From Labilithrix sp. (lineage in GTDB: Bacteria; Myxococcota_A; Polyangia; Polyangiales; Polyangiaceae): a DNA stretch of 43,237 nucleotides. The stretch's first letter is position 1. Each line of letters opens with the position of its first letter. The stretch is taken from positions 1 through 43,237 of the forward strand of contig JAHBWA010000072.1 of the NCBI GenBank assembly GCA_019637195.1, given 5' to 3'. Under the pieces are notes generated by a model. It searched no databases and was not told the DNA's origin. It saw only the letters and a program-made list of their open reading frames with translations. Position numbers and translations under genes: made by a program. Below, piece by piece: positions 1 through 7,403 of the stretch.

Positions 1-1365
1 TTTACCTCCCGGCGCGCGGTCGCCGTCGCGCTCGGGGTCGTCCTGCCGATGGCGCACGTCACGGTGGCCTTCGCCCAGCAGGTGAACACGGGCGGCGGCG
101 GCGGCGGCGCGGCCGCCGGCGGCGGCGCGGCAGGGCAGGGCGGCACGTCCGCGGGGCCCACCGTCACGAGCGTCCCCGGGCCGACGACGACGACCTACTT
201 CCCCGGCGGCGTCGCGCCCGTTCCCCCGGGCGGCACGCTCGGCGGCGGCAACGCGCAGTTCTCGTCATCGAAGCCGATCACCGGCACCGAGACCGACAGC
301 TTCGACTTCAAGCGAGGCGGCGGCGAGGGCGGAACGGTGCGCGGCGATCCGAACGGCTCGTTCGTGCTCGGCGGCTCGACCAGCCGCGGCGCGTTCTCGG
401 GCGCCGTCCCGAACACGCACAACGTCCGCCGCGGCGACACGCTCTGGGGCATCTGCGGCTACTACTTCAACAACCCGTACCAGTGGCCGCGGATCTGGTC
501 GTACAACGCGCAGATCCAGAACCCGCACTGGATCTACCCCGGCGACCAGGTCAAGCTCCGGCAAGGCGGCGCGATCGAGCCGCAGAGCGACGGTCGCGCG
601 AACATCGCCGAGCGCGGGCGCCGCGTCCCGGCCGACACCATCTTCCTCCGCAACCAGGGCTTCGTCGAGGACGAGTCGGTCAACTGGGGTGAGATCACCG
701 GCGCCCGTGAGGACAAGATGTTCCTCACCGACTACGACGAGGCGTACCTCCGCATCGGCGGCGACCACGACATCAAGATCGGCCAGCAGCTCACCGTCTA
801 CCGCCCGATCAAGGCGCAGGCCGGCGGGCGCCTCGTCGAGATCCAGGGCACCGTCACGATCGATCAGTGGAACCCGAAGGAGCGCATCGCGCGCGCGCGC
901 GTCACCGAGGCGCTCGACACGATCGAGCGCGGCGCCCGCGTGGGCCCGCTGACCCGCCGCTTCGAGGTCGTGCCGCCCGTGCGCAACGACAGCGACGTCG
1001 AGGCGAAGATCCTGACGAGCATCCACCCCCACGATCTCTACGGGCAGAACCAGGTCGTGTTCCTCGACAAGGGCGAGGACGCGGGGCTCAAGCCCGGCAA
1101 TCGCCTCCTGGTCGTCCGCAAGGGCGACGGGTTCCACGCCACGCAGCCGTCGCGCAGCGCCGCCAAGCGGATCGCGCTCGAGGACCCGTCCCCCGCGGCC
1201 ATGGAGGACATCACGAGGCCGCGCAGCGCCGCCGCGCTGCCCGAGGAGGTCCTCGCCGAGCTGCGCGTCATCAACGTCAAGAAAGGCACGTCGATGGCCC
1301 TCGTCACGACGTCGCGCCGCGAGATCGAGCTCGGCGACAAGGCGTTCGCGCGCAAAGGCTACTGA
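1..1365 (+). CDS. LysM-domain secreted protein (5' partial)
   Basis: The reading frame is open from the first base and runs to TGA at 1363-1365, so the true start lies upstream of the window. The first ~26 codons form the hydrophobic core and end of a signal peptide (AVAVALGVVLP, then a probable cut after AFA, before QQ), so an internal ATG at 49 is unlikely to be the start. A Gly/Ala-rich linker follows (about codons 30-45). A LysM domain lies at about 412-558: NVRRGDTLWGIC, then QWPRIWSYNAQIQNPHWIYPGDQV, a typical peptidoglycan-binding fold signature. The remaining ~270 residues contain no domain I can name; they are rich in beta-strand-like segments and end in a basic tail (FARKGY). Likely role is envelope anchoring or cell-wall binding. 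There are two vicinal arginines before the hydrophobic stretch (SRRAV), which is Tat-like but incomplete because the N-terminus is missing. Confidence 0.85.
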   Translation, partial: FTSRRAVAVALGVVLPMAHVTVAFAQQVNTGGGGGGAAAGGGAAGQGGTSAGPTVTSVPGPTTTTYFPGGVAPVPPGGTLGGGNAQFSSSKPITGTETDSFDFKRGGGEGGTVRGDPNGSFVLGGSTSRGAFSGAVPNTHNVRRGDTLWGICGYYFNNPYQWPRIWSYNAQIQNPHWIYPGDQVKLRQGGAIEPQSDGRANIAERGRRVPADTIFLRNQGFVEDESVNWGEITGAREDKMFLTDYDEAYLRIGGDHDIKIGQQLTVYRPIKAQAGGRLVEIQGTVTIDQWNPKERIARARVTEALDTIERGARVGPLTRRFEVVPPVRNDSDVEAKILTSIHPHDLYGQNQVVFLDKGEDAGLKPGNRLLVVRKGDGFHATQPSRSAAKRIALEDPSPAAMEDITRPRSAAALPEEVLAELRVINVKKGTSMALVTTSRREIELGDKAFARKGY

Positions 1366-1453
1366 GCGCCGCGCGGCCGCGCGCTCCGCTGGGGTCGCTC
1401 GGTCGGGCGGGGCGCCGCGCGGCGGCGCGCTCCGCTGGGGTCGCTCGGTCGGG
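1366..1453. repeat. Two-copy ~42-bp direct repeat after the LysM gene
   Basis: Two near-identical 42-bp copies lie at 1366-1407 and 1412-1453 (period 46). Both end in the core GCTGGGGTCGCTCGGTCGGG. The first copy begins directly after the LysM stop codon. It is noncoding as far as I can tell; the rest of the gap up to 1610 shows only G+C-rich sequence with no recognisable gene. Confidence 0.8.
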
Positions 1454-1610
1454 CTTGCGGCGAGCACGATCGCCGCGCCGTGCAGGCTTGCCCCACTCCG
1501 AGCGCGGCTTCGCGCCGCCGCGCGTGGCGGCGCGGCCTCTGGGGGCGAGGTCTTCTGCGCGCAGGCCTCGTGCGGCCGGGCGTGGCACGTCTCCTGTAAC
1601 GCAGGGAGTC

Positions 1611-1877
1611 ATGGACACCCAGCAGATCAAGGAAGAGGTCGACAAGAGCATCGAGAAGCTCGCGACGCTCCGCGACGAAGTGAAGCTCCAGCTCCACCTC
1701 GCGTCGCTCGACGCGAAGAAGGAGTGGGACGAGAAGCTCGCGCCCCGCGTGCTCGAGGCCGAGCAGTCCGCGAAGGAGATCACCGACTCGACGCGCTCGA
1801 GCGCGCGAGAGCTCGTCGGCCGGCTCGAGGAGTTCCTCGTCCGCTTGCGCGACGCGGCCCGCCGATCGGGCAACTGA
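1611..1877 (+). CDS. Small charged helical (coiled-coil) protein, 88 aa
   Basis: ATG at 1611 is preceded by an AGGGAG ribosome-binding site about 4-9 bases upstream. The 88-residue product starts MDTQQIKEEVDKSIEKLATL and is almost entirely predicted amphipathic helix, with heptad-like spacing of Leu/Val and many Glu/Lys/Arg; it has no Cys, no signal peptide and no membrane segment. I do not recognise a family. It resembles short cytoplasmic coiled-coil proteins of apolipoprotein-like or phasin-like character, but that is only a composition-level comparison. It follows the LysM gene with a 245-bp gap carrying repeats, and converges with the reductase gene downstream. The long upstream extension of this frame has a composition typical of an antisense or shifted shadow and was not used. 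Confidence 0.65.
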   Translation: MDTQQIKEEVDKSIEKLATLRDEVKLQLHLASLDAKKEWDEKLAPRVLEAEQSAKEITDSTRSSARELVGRLEEFLVRLRDAARRSGN

Positions 1878-1957
1878 CGCGCATCACCGGCCGGAGGAGC
1901 GCGCGGCCCCGCCCGCCGGCGCGCATCGCCGCGGCGGAGCGCGCGCTTCGCCGCTCG

Positions 1958-2689
1958 TCAGTCGTAGCGCTCGCTGTGGACCTGCTTGCGCTCGACGCCC
2001 ATCTGCTTGCGGAGCAGATCGCGCACGGCGCCGACCATCCGCTCGAGGCCGCAGATGTACGCGTGCGGCGCGCCCGCGTTCCGGGCCTCGAGGTCGCGCC
2101 AGAGCTCCTCGACGTGGGTCTGGACGTAGCCCTGGCGCGCCGGCCAGTCCGCGGGCGGCTTCGATAGGCTGTATTCTACACGCAAGTTGGGGTAGCGCGC
2201 GCGGAGGGACTCGAGCTCGTCGAGGTAGAGCCGGTCCTCGAGGTGGCGGACGCCGAAGAGGAGCGTCATCGGCGACCCGTCGCCCGTCGCGAGCGCGTCG
2301 AGGATCATGCTGCGGAGAGGGGTGACGCCGGTGCCGGTCCCGACGAAGAGGGACGGGTACCCGGCGCCGCGCGGGCGCGTGAAGAAGCCCTGCGGGCCGA
2401 TCGCGCGGACCGTCGCGCCCTCGGCGAGGTCGTGGAGGAAGGTCGAGCCGGGGCCGCCTTCGACCTTCGTGACCGCGATGGCGAGGCCCGCCGTGCCGTC
2501 GGGCGGCGAGGCGATCGAATAGGCGCGGCGCCCCTCGCCGTCGGGCAGCGGCAGGACGAAGCTCACCCATTGCCCGGCCTGGAACTCGAACGGCGCGCCG
2601 TCGACGCGCTCGAAGTGGAGCTCGCGGACGTTCGGGGAGAGCATCCGCGACCGAGCGAGCCGCACGTCGAAGGTCGGGGGCGGGGGCAT
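1958..2689 (-). CDS. FNR-family FAD/NAD(P)H oxidoreductase
   Basis: This 243-residue protein has the two-domain ferredoxin-NADP reductase layout. An N-terminal FAD-binding beta-barrel carries RAYSIAS (residues 55-61, the RxYS motif that holds the FAD phosphate). The C-terminal NAD(P)-binding half begins with GTGTGVTPLRSM (117-128) and ends with YICGLERMVGAVRDLL. It would transfer electrons between NAD(P)H and a one-electron carrier or an attached oxygenase or dehydrogenase partner; no 2Fe-2S ferredoxin domain is fused and no ferredoxin gene is adjacent, so the partner is unknown. Length fits stand-alone bacterial FNR-type reductases (about 240-270 aa). It has its own -10-like element 10 bp before the ATG and probably a separate transcript from the gene upstream (2735-3484), whose stop lies only 45 bp away. 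Confidence 0.85.
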   Translation of the reverse strand: MPPPPTFDVRLARSRMLSPNVRELHFERVDGAPFEFQAGQWVSFVLPLPDGEGRRAYSIASPPDGTAGLAIAVTKVEGGPGSTFLHDLAEGATVRAIGPQGFFTRPRGAGYPSLFVGTGTGVTPLRSMILDALATGDGSPMTLLFGVRHLEDRLYLDELESLRARYPNLRVEYSLSKPPADWPARQGYVQTHVEELWRDLEARNAGAPHAYICGLERMVGAVRDLLRKQMGVERKQVHSERYD

Positions 2690-2699
2690 CGTCTCGGCG

Positions 2700-2728
2700 C
2701 GTATAGCGCCTCGGTCCCGCAGGGTCTA
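2700..2728 (-). promoter_or_regulatory. Candidate promoter for the FNR-type reductase
   Basis: On the minus strand TAGACC (complement of 2723-2728) and TATACG (complement of 2700-2705) are separated by 17 bp. The -10 hexamer ends 10 bp before the ATG, so a transcript would be leaderless or nearly so. A direct repeat GGGTCTAC occurs at 2722-2729 and 2731-2738, overlapping the -35 and the end of the neighbouring gene. Confidence 0.45.
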
Positions 2729-2734
2729 CCGGGT

Positions 2735-3484
2735 CTACGGGGACCGCTGGGCCGGGGGCGCGGCGGCGAGGCCCTCGACGCGGTACGCGAACCCGGCTTT
2801 CACGCGCGAGGAGGAGCGCAATACGAGCTCCATCCGCATGAGCGCGTCGAGCGCGTCCTGGGTCGACATGCCTCGCTCCTGCGCGGCGACGAGGACCCGC
2901 GTGGCGGGCTCGAGCGCGTCGGCGGGGTGGTGGTAGGCGCCGGGGAGGAGGAAGAGGTCCGAGCCGGCCGCGCCGGCCGTGACGCGCGCGTCCATCGCGC
3001 CCTCGGCGTGCTCGAGCGTGAGCGCCTGGGTCTCGTCGAGGTGCCGGACGAGCAGCTCGGCGCCCGACCAGACGTCGACCAGGTACGCCCCGCGATCGTC
3101 CACCTCCTCGACGAGGAAGAAGCCGCGGTGGGCGCGGGCGAGCGAGGCGGCGATCGCGCGGATCGTGACCGGCGCCCGCGGGTCGCCGTCGAGCTCTTCG
3201 ACCGCCCGCGCGGCGAAGCCCTGGGTCGTGAGGGCGTCGTCCCAGAAAGCGCGAGCGCGGGTCTCGAACCACGGGTCCTCGGGCCCGAACGTCCCGGTAC
3301 GACGCTGGAACTCCCGCTTCATCCGCGCGGCTTCGGCGCCGAGGAGGGCGGCGTCGCCGAGGCTGATAATCGCCTCGTACGCCGCGATCACCTCGGCCGG
3401 CGTGGTATCCTCGGGGGAGCTCACGCCACCCCGGCTCGAGGTCACCCGCCGCTCGAGCTCGTCCTGCTCCGACCGTCCTCCCAT
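2735..3484 (-). CDS. Conserved-looking hypothetical protein, 249 aa
   Basis: I do not recognise this family. The product is acidic and Ala/Leu/Arg-rich with no signal peptide or membrane span. It has a helical N-terminal half (AEVIAAYEAIISLGDAALLG, then many charged residues with FWDDALTTQGFAARAVEEL) and a beta-rich middle (RGFFLVEEVDDRGAYLVDVW, then SDLFLLPGAYHH). Codon choice is like that of its neighbours. The start is uncertain: the ATG at 3484 is inside a CATG that also supplies the ATG of the divergent gene, and in-frame GTG codons at 3445 and 3424 would give shorter proteins beginning just before the conserved-looking helix. The gene lies just upstream of the FNR-type reductase, on the same strand. 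No function is proposed. Confidence 0.6.
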   Translation of the reverse strand: MGGRSEQDELERRVTSSRGGVSSPEDTTPAEVIAAYEAIISLGDAALLGAEAARMKREFQRRTGTFGPEDPWFETRARAFWDDALTTQGFAARAVEELDGDPRAPVTIRAIAASLARAHRGFFLVEEVDDRGAYLVDVWSGAELLVRHLDETQALTLEHAEGAMDARVTAGAAGSDLFLLPGAYHHPADALEPATRVLVAAQERGMSTQDALDALMRMELVLRSSSRVKAGFAYRVEGLAAAPPAQRSP

Positions 3485-3902
3485 GCGAAACCGCGTCTTC
3501 TTCCCTCAAGCATCTCTCGATCAGTGGGGAGTCGAAGGCAAGATCGAACTCACCAGCACCGAGATCGTGCTCCTCGCGGAGGGGCGCCGCTACGAGATCA
3601 CCGAGGTCGTGCGCGTGGTCGTCGAGGTCACCGGCTCGCCGGATCCCCACGGCCTCATCGGAAAGGTGAAGTCGAAGGCGGAGCTCGAGGGTATGGGCGC
3701 GGAGATCCTCGAGAACTCGATGATCATCGGGGACAACGCCTACGACGTCGTCCCCGGCTGGGCGGGCACGCCCGTCCTCCCCTTCGAGGATCACCTGCTG
3801 TCTCCGGAGCGAATGACGGCGCGCGCCGGGCGCACCGACATCGGCTCGGGGCCGAACAGCGACGAGGAGATGCTCGAGCGCTTCGCCGAGGGTACCCTCT
3901 AG
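3483..3902 (+). CDS. Small hypothetical protein, 139 aa, divergent start
   Basis: The protein starts MRNRVFFPQASLDQWGVEGK. The first ~60 residues look like alternating beta strands (KIELTSTEIVLLAEGRRYEI, then VVRVVVEVTGSP), followed by a mixed region containing NAYDVVPGWAGTPVLPFEDH and an acidic C-terminus. No family is recognised; the pattern is that of a small cytoplasmic beta-barrel or PilZ-like fold, but the PilZ RxxxR and D/NxSxxG motifs are absent. ATG is at 3483-3485 with no clear Shine-Dalgarno sequence, and it overlaps the antisense ATG of the divergent gene by two bases. It ends 12 bp before the GTG of the ccsA/hemX-like gene, so it is probably the first gene of the hem operon here and may be involved in the same process, which is inference from spacing only. 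Confidence 0.65.
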   Translation: MRNRVFFPQASLDQWGVEGKIELTSTEIVLLAEGRRYEITEVVRVVVEVTGSPDPHGLIGKVKSKAELEGMGAEILENSMIIGDNAYDVVPGWAGTPVLPFEDHLLSPERMTARAGRTDIGSGPNSDEEMLERFAEGTL

Positions 3903-3914
3903 GGGAGCCGTCCC

Positions 3915-4844
3915 GTGGTGAACGAGACCGTCGCCGAAGGCCTCTTTTACCTGACCGCCGCGGCGTACGTCGCGGCCTCGGTGCTCTTTCTGCGCTTCCT
4001 CGCCCGCGGCAAGGGCGACGTCGGCGTCCTCGGGCCGCGGCTCATCGCGGTCGGCGCCGCGCTCCACGCGGTCCACATCGTCGTCGCGTCGCTCGTCCTG
4101 CGCGTGTGTCCGGTCGAGGGCATTCACTTCCCCATGAGCGTCGCGTCGATGTCGATGGCGATCGCCTACGTGCTCGCGCGTCGCCGGCTGAAGATCGAGG
4201 TCGCCGGCGCCTTCATCGCGCCGCTGGCCCTCACGTCGCTCCTCGCGTCGCGGTTCGTCGGCAGCGCCGAGCCGAGCGCGCGGATGAAGAGCGCGATCTT
4301 GCCCTTCCACGTGACGACGAACCTGTTCGGCGTCGCCCTCTTCACGCTCGCGTTCTCGGCCGCCGCGCTCTACCTGATCCAGGAGCGGCTGCTGAAGAAG
4401 AAGCAGATCGACGGCGTCTTCCGTCGCCTACCGCCGCTCGACGTCCTCGACCGCGCGGAGCATCGCTTCCTCCTCGCCGGGTTCCCGCTGCTCACCATCG
4501 GGATCATCACCGGCACGCTCTGGGCGCGGCGGGTCGAGATGGGCTCGTCGAGCGAGGTGCTCCGCTCGATCCTCGGCTACGTCACCTGGCTCGTCATCGC
4601 GGCGGTGCTCTTCCTCCGCGCGGCCGCGGGGTGGCGCGGCAGGCGCGCGGCCTACGGGACCATCGCGGGCTTCGGCTTCGCGGTCGTCGTGCTGACGCTC
4701 TACTTGCTTCGCGCTCCTTCGCCCGGCACGGTCACCGCCTCGCACCCCGCGTCGAGCGCGGCGAGGTTCTCGCTGGCCGGCGCGCCCCCCTCGCGCCTCG
4801 CCGATCCCGCGGCGGAGGGCCGAGCGTCCGAGATGCATCCATGA
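3915..4844 (+). CDS. CcsA/HemX-like cytochrome c assembly membrane protein
   Basis: This is a 309-residue integral membrane protein with about eight hydrophobic segments and a short basic cytoplasmic loop (LLKKKQ). It resembles the CcsA/CcmC/HemX family: the region with PFHVTTNLFGVALFTLAFS matches the segment after which family members carry a haem-handling histidine, and the gene is directly upstream of hemA, exactly where hemX-type genes sit in many bacteria. The role is either haem handling in cytochrome c maturation or control of glutamyl-tRNA reductase level; the sequence does not decide between them. The C-terminal ~35 residues are a hydrophilic tail (after LLRAP). Translation starts at tandem GTG codons at 3915 and 3918. 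The stop codon overlaps the hemA start (ATGA at 4841-4844), indicating translational coupling. Confidence 0.8.
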   Translation: MVNETVAEGLFYLTAAAYVAASVLFLRFLARGKGDVGVLGPRLIAVGAALHAVHIVVASLVLRVCPVEGIHFPMSVASMSMAIAYVLARRRLKIEVAGAFIAPLALTSLLASRFVGSAEPSARMKSAILPFHVTTNLFGVALFTLAFSAAALYLIQERLLKKKQIDGVFRRLPPLDVLDRAEHRFLLAGFPLLTIGIITGTLWARRVEMGSSSEVLRSILGYVTWLVIAAVLFLRAAAGWRGRRAAYGTIAGFGFAVVVLTLYLLRAPSPGTVTASHPASSAARFSLAGAPPSRLADPAAEGRASEMHP

Positions 4845-6232
4845 CGTTGCCCGTCGTCGTCATCGGACTGTCGCACAAAACGGCGCCCGTCGAGGTGCGC
4901 GAGCGCTTCGCCAGCGGGAGTGAGGTGCTGCCCGAGGTCCTCGCGCGGCTCACGGCGCGCGCGGAGATCGACGAGGTGATGTTCCTCTCGACCTGCAACC
5001 GCGTGGAGATCATCGGCCTCCCCAAGCTGGCGAGCAGCCACGAGGAGGCCGCGCGGCTCGCGTCGCACGCGATCCGCGAGGCGCTGCGCGACCACATCGG
5101 CGCCCACAGCGTCGAGGAGCTGCGCGAGTACCTCTACGAGCGCACGGGCGAGGACGCGGTCCGCCACGTCTTCCGCGTGGCCGCGAGCCTCGACTCGATG
5201 GTCCTCGGCGAGCCGCAGATCCTCGGGCAGGTCAAGGACGCCTACGACGCGGCGGTCGCCGCCGGGGCGCTCCGGAGCAACCTCTCTCGCTGCGTGAGCC
5301 GCGCCTTCTCCGTCGCGAAGCGCGTCCGCACCGAGACGCAGCTCGGCGCCGGCACGGTCAGCATCTCGAGCGTCGCCGTCGATCTTGCGAAGCGCATCTT
5401 CGGCGATCTCGGCGATCGCACCGTCTTGCTCGTCGGCGCCGGCGAGATGGCGGAGGCCGCCGCCAAGAGCCTCGGGCAGCAGGCGAAGTCGATCCGCATC
5501 TGCAACCGGAGCTTCGATCGCGCCGCGAACCTCGCCGCGCATTTCAACGCGACCGCGGCGCCGATCGAGCAGCTCGAGTCCGAGCTGGTCATGTCGGACG
5601 TGGTGGTGGCCTCGACGTCGAGCAGAAACTTCGTGATCACGCGCGACCTCGTCAAGCGGGTGATGAAGCAGCGCAAGGGCCGCACGCTCTTCTTCGTCGA
5701 CATCGCGGTGCCGCGCAACGTCGACCCGGCGATCCACGAGCACATCGACAACGCCTACGTCTACGACGTGGACGACCTCGAGAGCGAGGTCGCCGAGAAC
5801 ATGCGCTCGCGCCAGGCGGAGGTCGCGGAGGCCGAGAAGATCGTCGAGGCGGAGCTCGCGCTCTGGCTCCAGTGGGCGCGCGGGCTCAACGTGAACCCGA
5901 CCATCGTGGCGCTCCGCGCGAAGACGCGCGGCGTGCTCGTGGCCGAGCTCGAGCGGAGCCTGGGCACGCGGCTGAAGCACCTCGGCGAGGCCGATCGCGC
6001 CGCGCTCTCCCAGATGATCGAGAGCGCGACGAACAAGCTCCTCCACGCGCCGACGACGCGCCTCAAGCAAGCGGCGGGCGCGAGCGACGGCAACGACCTC
6101 GTCCGCGCGGCGCAGCACCTCTTCGATCTCCCGTCGGTGCCCGCGAAGGAGCCCCCCGTGACGTCGACGTCGACGTCGAGCGTCGCGTCGAAGAAGCCGG
6201 CGCCGGAGAGCGAGGAGCTCCTCCCACACTGA
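4841..6232 (+). CDS. hemA: Glutamyl-tRNA reductase
   Basis: HemA catalyses NADPH-dependent reduction of glutamyl-tRNA(Glu) to glutamate-1-semialdehyde, the first committed step of C5-pathway tetrapyrrole synthesis. The 463-residue product shows the N-terminal GLSHKTAPVEVRE block (residues 9-21), the catalytic cysteine in STCNRVEI (Cys52), LGEPQILGQVKDAY in the middle, an NADPH-binding VLLVGAGEMAE, and the C-terminal helical dimerisation region. The last ~30 residues are a Ser/Thr/Pro-rich tail (TSTSTSSVASKK) that is not needed for the fold. The ATG at 4841 overlaps the upstream ccsA/hemX stop. The frame is open for over 2.5 kb upstream but everything before 4841 is shadow sequence over other genes. 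hemC follows 197 bp downstream with tandem repeats between them. Confidence 0.97.
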   Translation: MTLPVVVIGLSHKTAPVEVRERFASGSEVLPEVLARLTARAEIDEVMFLSTCNRVEIIGLPKLASSHEEAARLASHAIREALRDHIGAHSVEELREYLYERTGEDAVRHVFRVAASLDSMVLGEPQILGQVKDAYDAAVAAGALRSNLSRCVSRAFSVAKRVRTETQLGAGTVSISSVAVDLAKRIFGDLGDRTVLLVGAGEMAEAAAKSLGQQAKSIRICNRSFDRAANLAAHFNATAAPIEQLESELVMSDVVVASTSSRNFVITRDLVKRVMKQRKGRTLFFVDIAVPRNVDPAIHEHIDNAYVYDVDDLESEVAENMRSRQAEVAEAEKIVEAELALWLQWARGLNVNPTIVALRAKTRGVLVAELERSLGTRLKHLGEADRAALSQMIESATNKLLHAPTTRLKQAAGASDGNDLVRAAQHLFDLPSVPAKEPPVTSTSTSSVASKKPAPESEELLPH

Positions 6233-6260
6233 GCCGGCGCCGCGACGCGCCGGGCCGTTC

Positions 6261-6358
6261 AGCCGCGACGCGGTCGCCCGCTCGCGTCGCGGTCGCCGGT
6301 CTGCTCGCGTCGCGGTCGCCCGCTCGCGTCGCGGTCGCCCGCTCGCGTCGCGGTCGCC
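6261..6358. repeat. Tandem array between hemA and hemC, ~19-bp unit
   Basis: Four perfect copies of GCTCGCGTCGCGGTCGCC start at 6280, 6303, 6322 and 6341 (spacing 23, 19, 19), with a degenerate copy at 6261-6278. The array starts about 30 bp after the hemA stop. No spacer structure and no coding frame of its own is evident. Confidence 0.85.
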
Positions 6359-6414
6359 GCCTGCCCGTGTGCGGCGTGTCCGCTCGCCGTCGCTCCGGTC
6401 GCCGTGCCCCGCGC

Positions 6415-6420
6415 TATGAT
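6415..6420 (+). promoter_or_regulatory. -10-like element (TATGAT) before hemC
   Basis: TATGAT (five of six consensus bases) ends 9 bp before the hemC ATG at 6430. There is no Shine-Dalgarno sequence in the short interval and no obvious -35 hexamer, so a leaderless hemC transcript is a candidate. Confidence 0.45.
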
Positions 6421-6429
6421 GCGCGTCCG

Positions 6430-7335
6430 ATGCCGCGCCTCGTCTACGCCACCCGCCGCTCCGCCCTCGCGCTCGCGCAGTGCCGCGCCTTCGTCGCGCG
6501 CCTGACGGAGGCGCACGCGGGGCTCGAGCTCGTCGAGGAGCAGGTCGTCACGACCGGGGATCGGATCCAGGATCGGCCGCTGTCCGAGGTCGGAGGCAAG
6601 GGCCTCTTCGTGAAGGAGATCGAGGAGGCGCTCCTCGAGCGGCGCGCGGACATCGCGGTGCACTCGATCAAGGACGTCCCGGCGGCGCTCCCCGACGGGC
6701 TCGCGATCACGTGCATCCCGCTGCGTGAGGATCCGCGCGACGTGCTCGTCGCGCCGCGTCACGGCACGCTCGCGCAGCTCCCCGCGGGCGCGCGGATCGG
6801 CACGAGCAGCCTCCGGCGGGCGGCGAGCCTCCTCGCCGCGCGGCCCGACCTCGTCATCGTCCCCCTGCGCGGGAACGTCGACACGCGGCTCCGCAAGGTC
6901 GACGCGGGCGAGGCCGACGGCATCATCCTCGCGCGCGCCGGTCTCGTCCGCCTCGGGCTCGGAGATCGCGCGACGGAGGTGCTGTCCCCGGAGCTCTCGC
7001 TGCCGGCTGTCGGACAAGGTGCGCTCGGGATCGAGTCGCGCGTCGACGACGAGGCGACGCGCGCGCTCCTCGCGCCGCTCGCGGACACGACCACGAGCCG
7101 CTGCGTCCACGCCGAGCGCGGCGTCCTCGCGGCGCTCGGCGCGGACTGCAAGACCCCGATGGGCGCCTACGCCGAGCGCGTCGAGGCTGGCGGCGCCGTC
7201 ACGATGCGCCTCCGCGCCTTCACCGCCGAGCGCTCGGGGCGCGCGGCGCGTCAGGACCGGACCTTCCCGTGGCCCGCGTCGGACGCCGAGGCCACCGCGC
7301 TGGGCGCCGAGGTCGGCGCCGATCTCCTGCGCTGA
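6430..7335 (+). CDS. hemC: Hydroxymethylbilane synthase (porphobilinogen deaminase)
   Basis: HemC joins four porphobilinogen molecules into hydroxymethylbilane using a covalently bound dipyrromethane cofactor. The 301-residue protein (usual length about 300-320) begins MPRLVYATRRSALALAQ, matching the family N-terminal IATRxSxLAxxQ block. It has GGKGLFVKEIEEALL, the AVHSIKDVPA segment containing the catalytic Asp region, RIGTSSLRRAA, and LRGNVDTRLRK. The cofactor attachment cysteine is Cys240 in GADCKTPMGAYAE, where the family usually has GGC. The last ~15 residues end normally. It is in the same direction as hemA but separated by 197 bp with its own -10-like element, so it may be transcribed independently. 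Confidence 0.97.
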   Translation: MPRLVYATRRSALALAQCRAFVARLTEAHAGLELVEEQVVTTGDRIQDRPLSEVGGKGLFVKEIEEALLERRADIAVHSIKDVPAALPDGLAITCIPLREDPRDVLVAPRHGTLAQLPAGARIGTSSLRRAASLLAARPDLVIVPLRGNVDTRLRKVDAGEADGIILARAGLVRLGLGDRATEVLSPELSLPAVGQGALGIESRVDDEATRALLAPLADTTTSRCVHAERGVLAALGADCKTPMGAYAERVEAGGAVTMRLRAFTAERSGRAARQDRTFPWPASDAEATALGAEVGADLLR

Positions 7336-7365
7336 GCGCTCGTCCCCCGTGACGCCAGGGGAGGG

Positions 7366-7393
7366 TTGCCTCCAGGCCGTCCTCGACTATGCT
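7366..7393 (+). promoter_or_regulatory. Candidate promoter of the alpha/beta hydrolase gene
   Basis: TTGCCT (7366-7371) and TATGCT (7388-7393) are 16 bp apart. The -10 ends 10 bp before ATG 7404. An alternative ATG at 7389 lies inside the -10 hexamer, which argues for 7404 as the start. Confidence 0.5.
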
Positions 7394-7403
7394 CCGGCGC
7401 TCG

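Noticed and set aside
1..80. Tat signal in the LysM protein
   Set aside because: Only SRRAV is seen, without the following FLK-like residues, and the N-terminus is outside the window.
1884..4310. Antisense and shifted frames of 200-1400 codons across the window (also 13800-18065, 8835-10937, 40716-42989)
   Set aside because: High G+C removes stop codons in all frames. These have Arg/Ala/Asp/Pro-dominated composition, no motifs, and overlap genes with clear families.
2243..4840. Long open frame continuous with hemA (over 1300 codons in total)
   Set aside because: Before 4841 it lies over four better-supported genes in other frames, has Arg/Glu/Gly-rich shadow composition and no motif. hemA starts at the ATG with the GLSHKTAP block.
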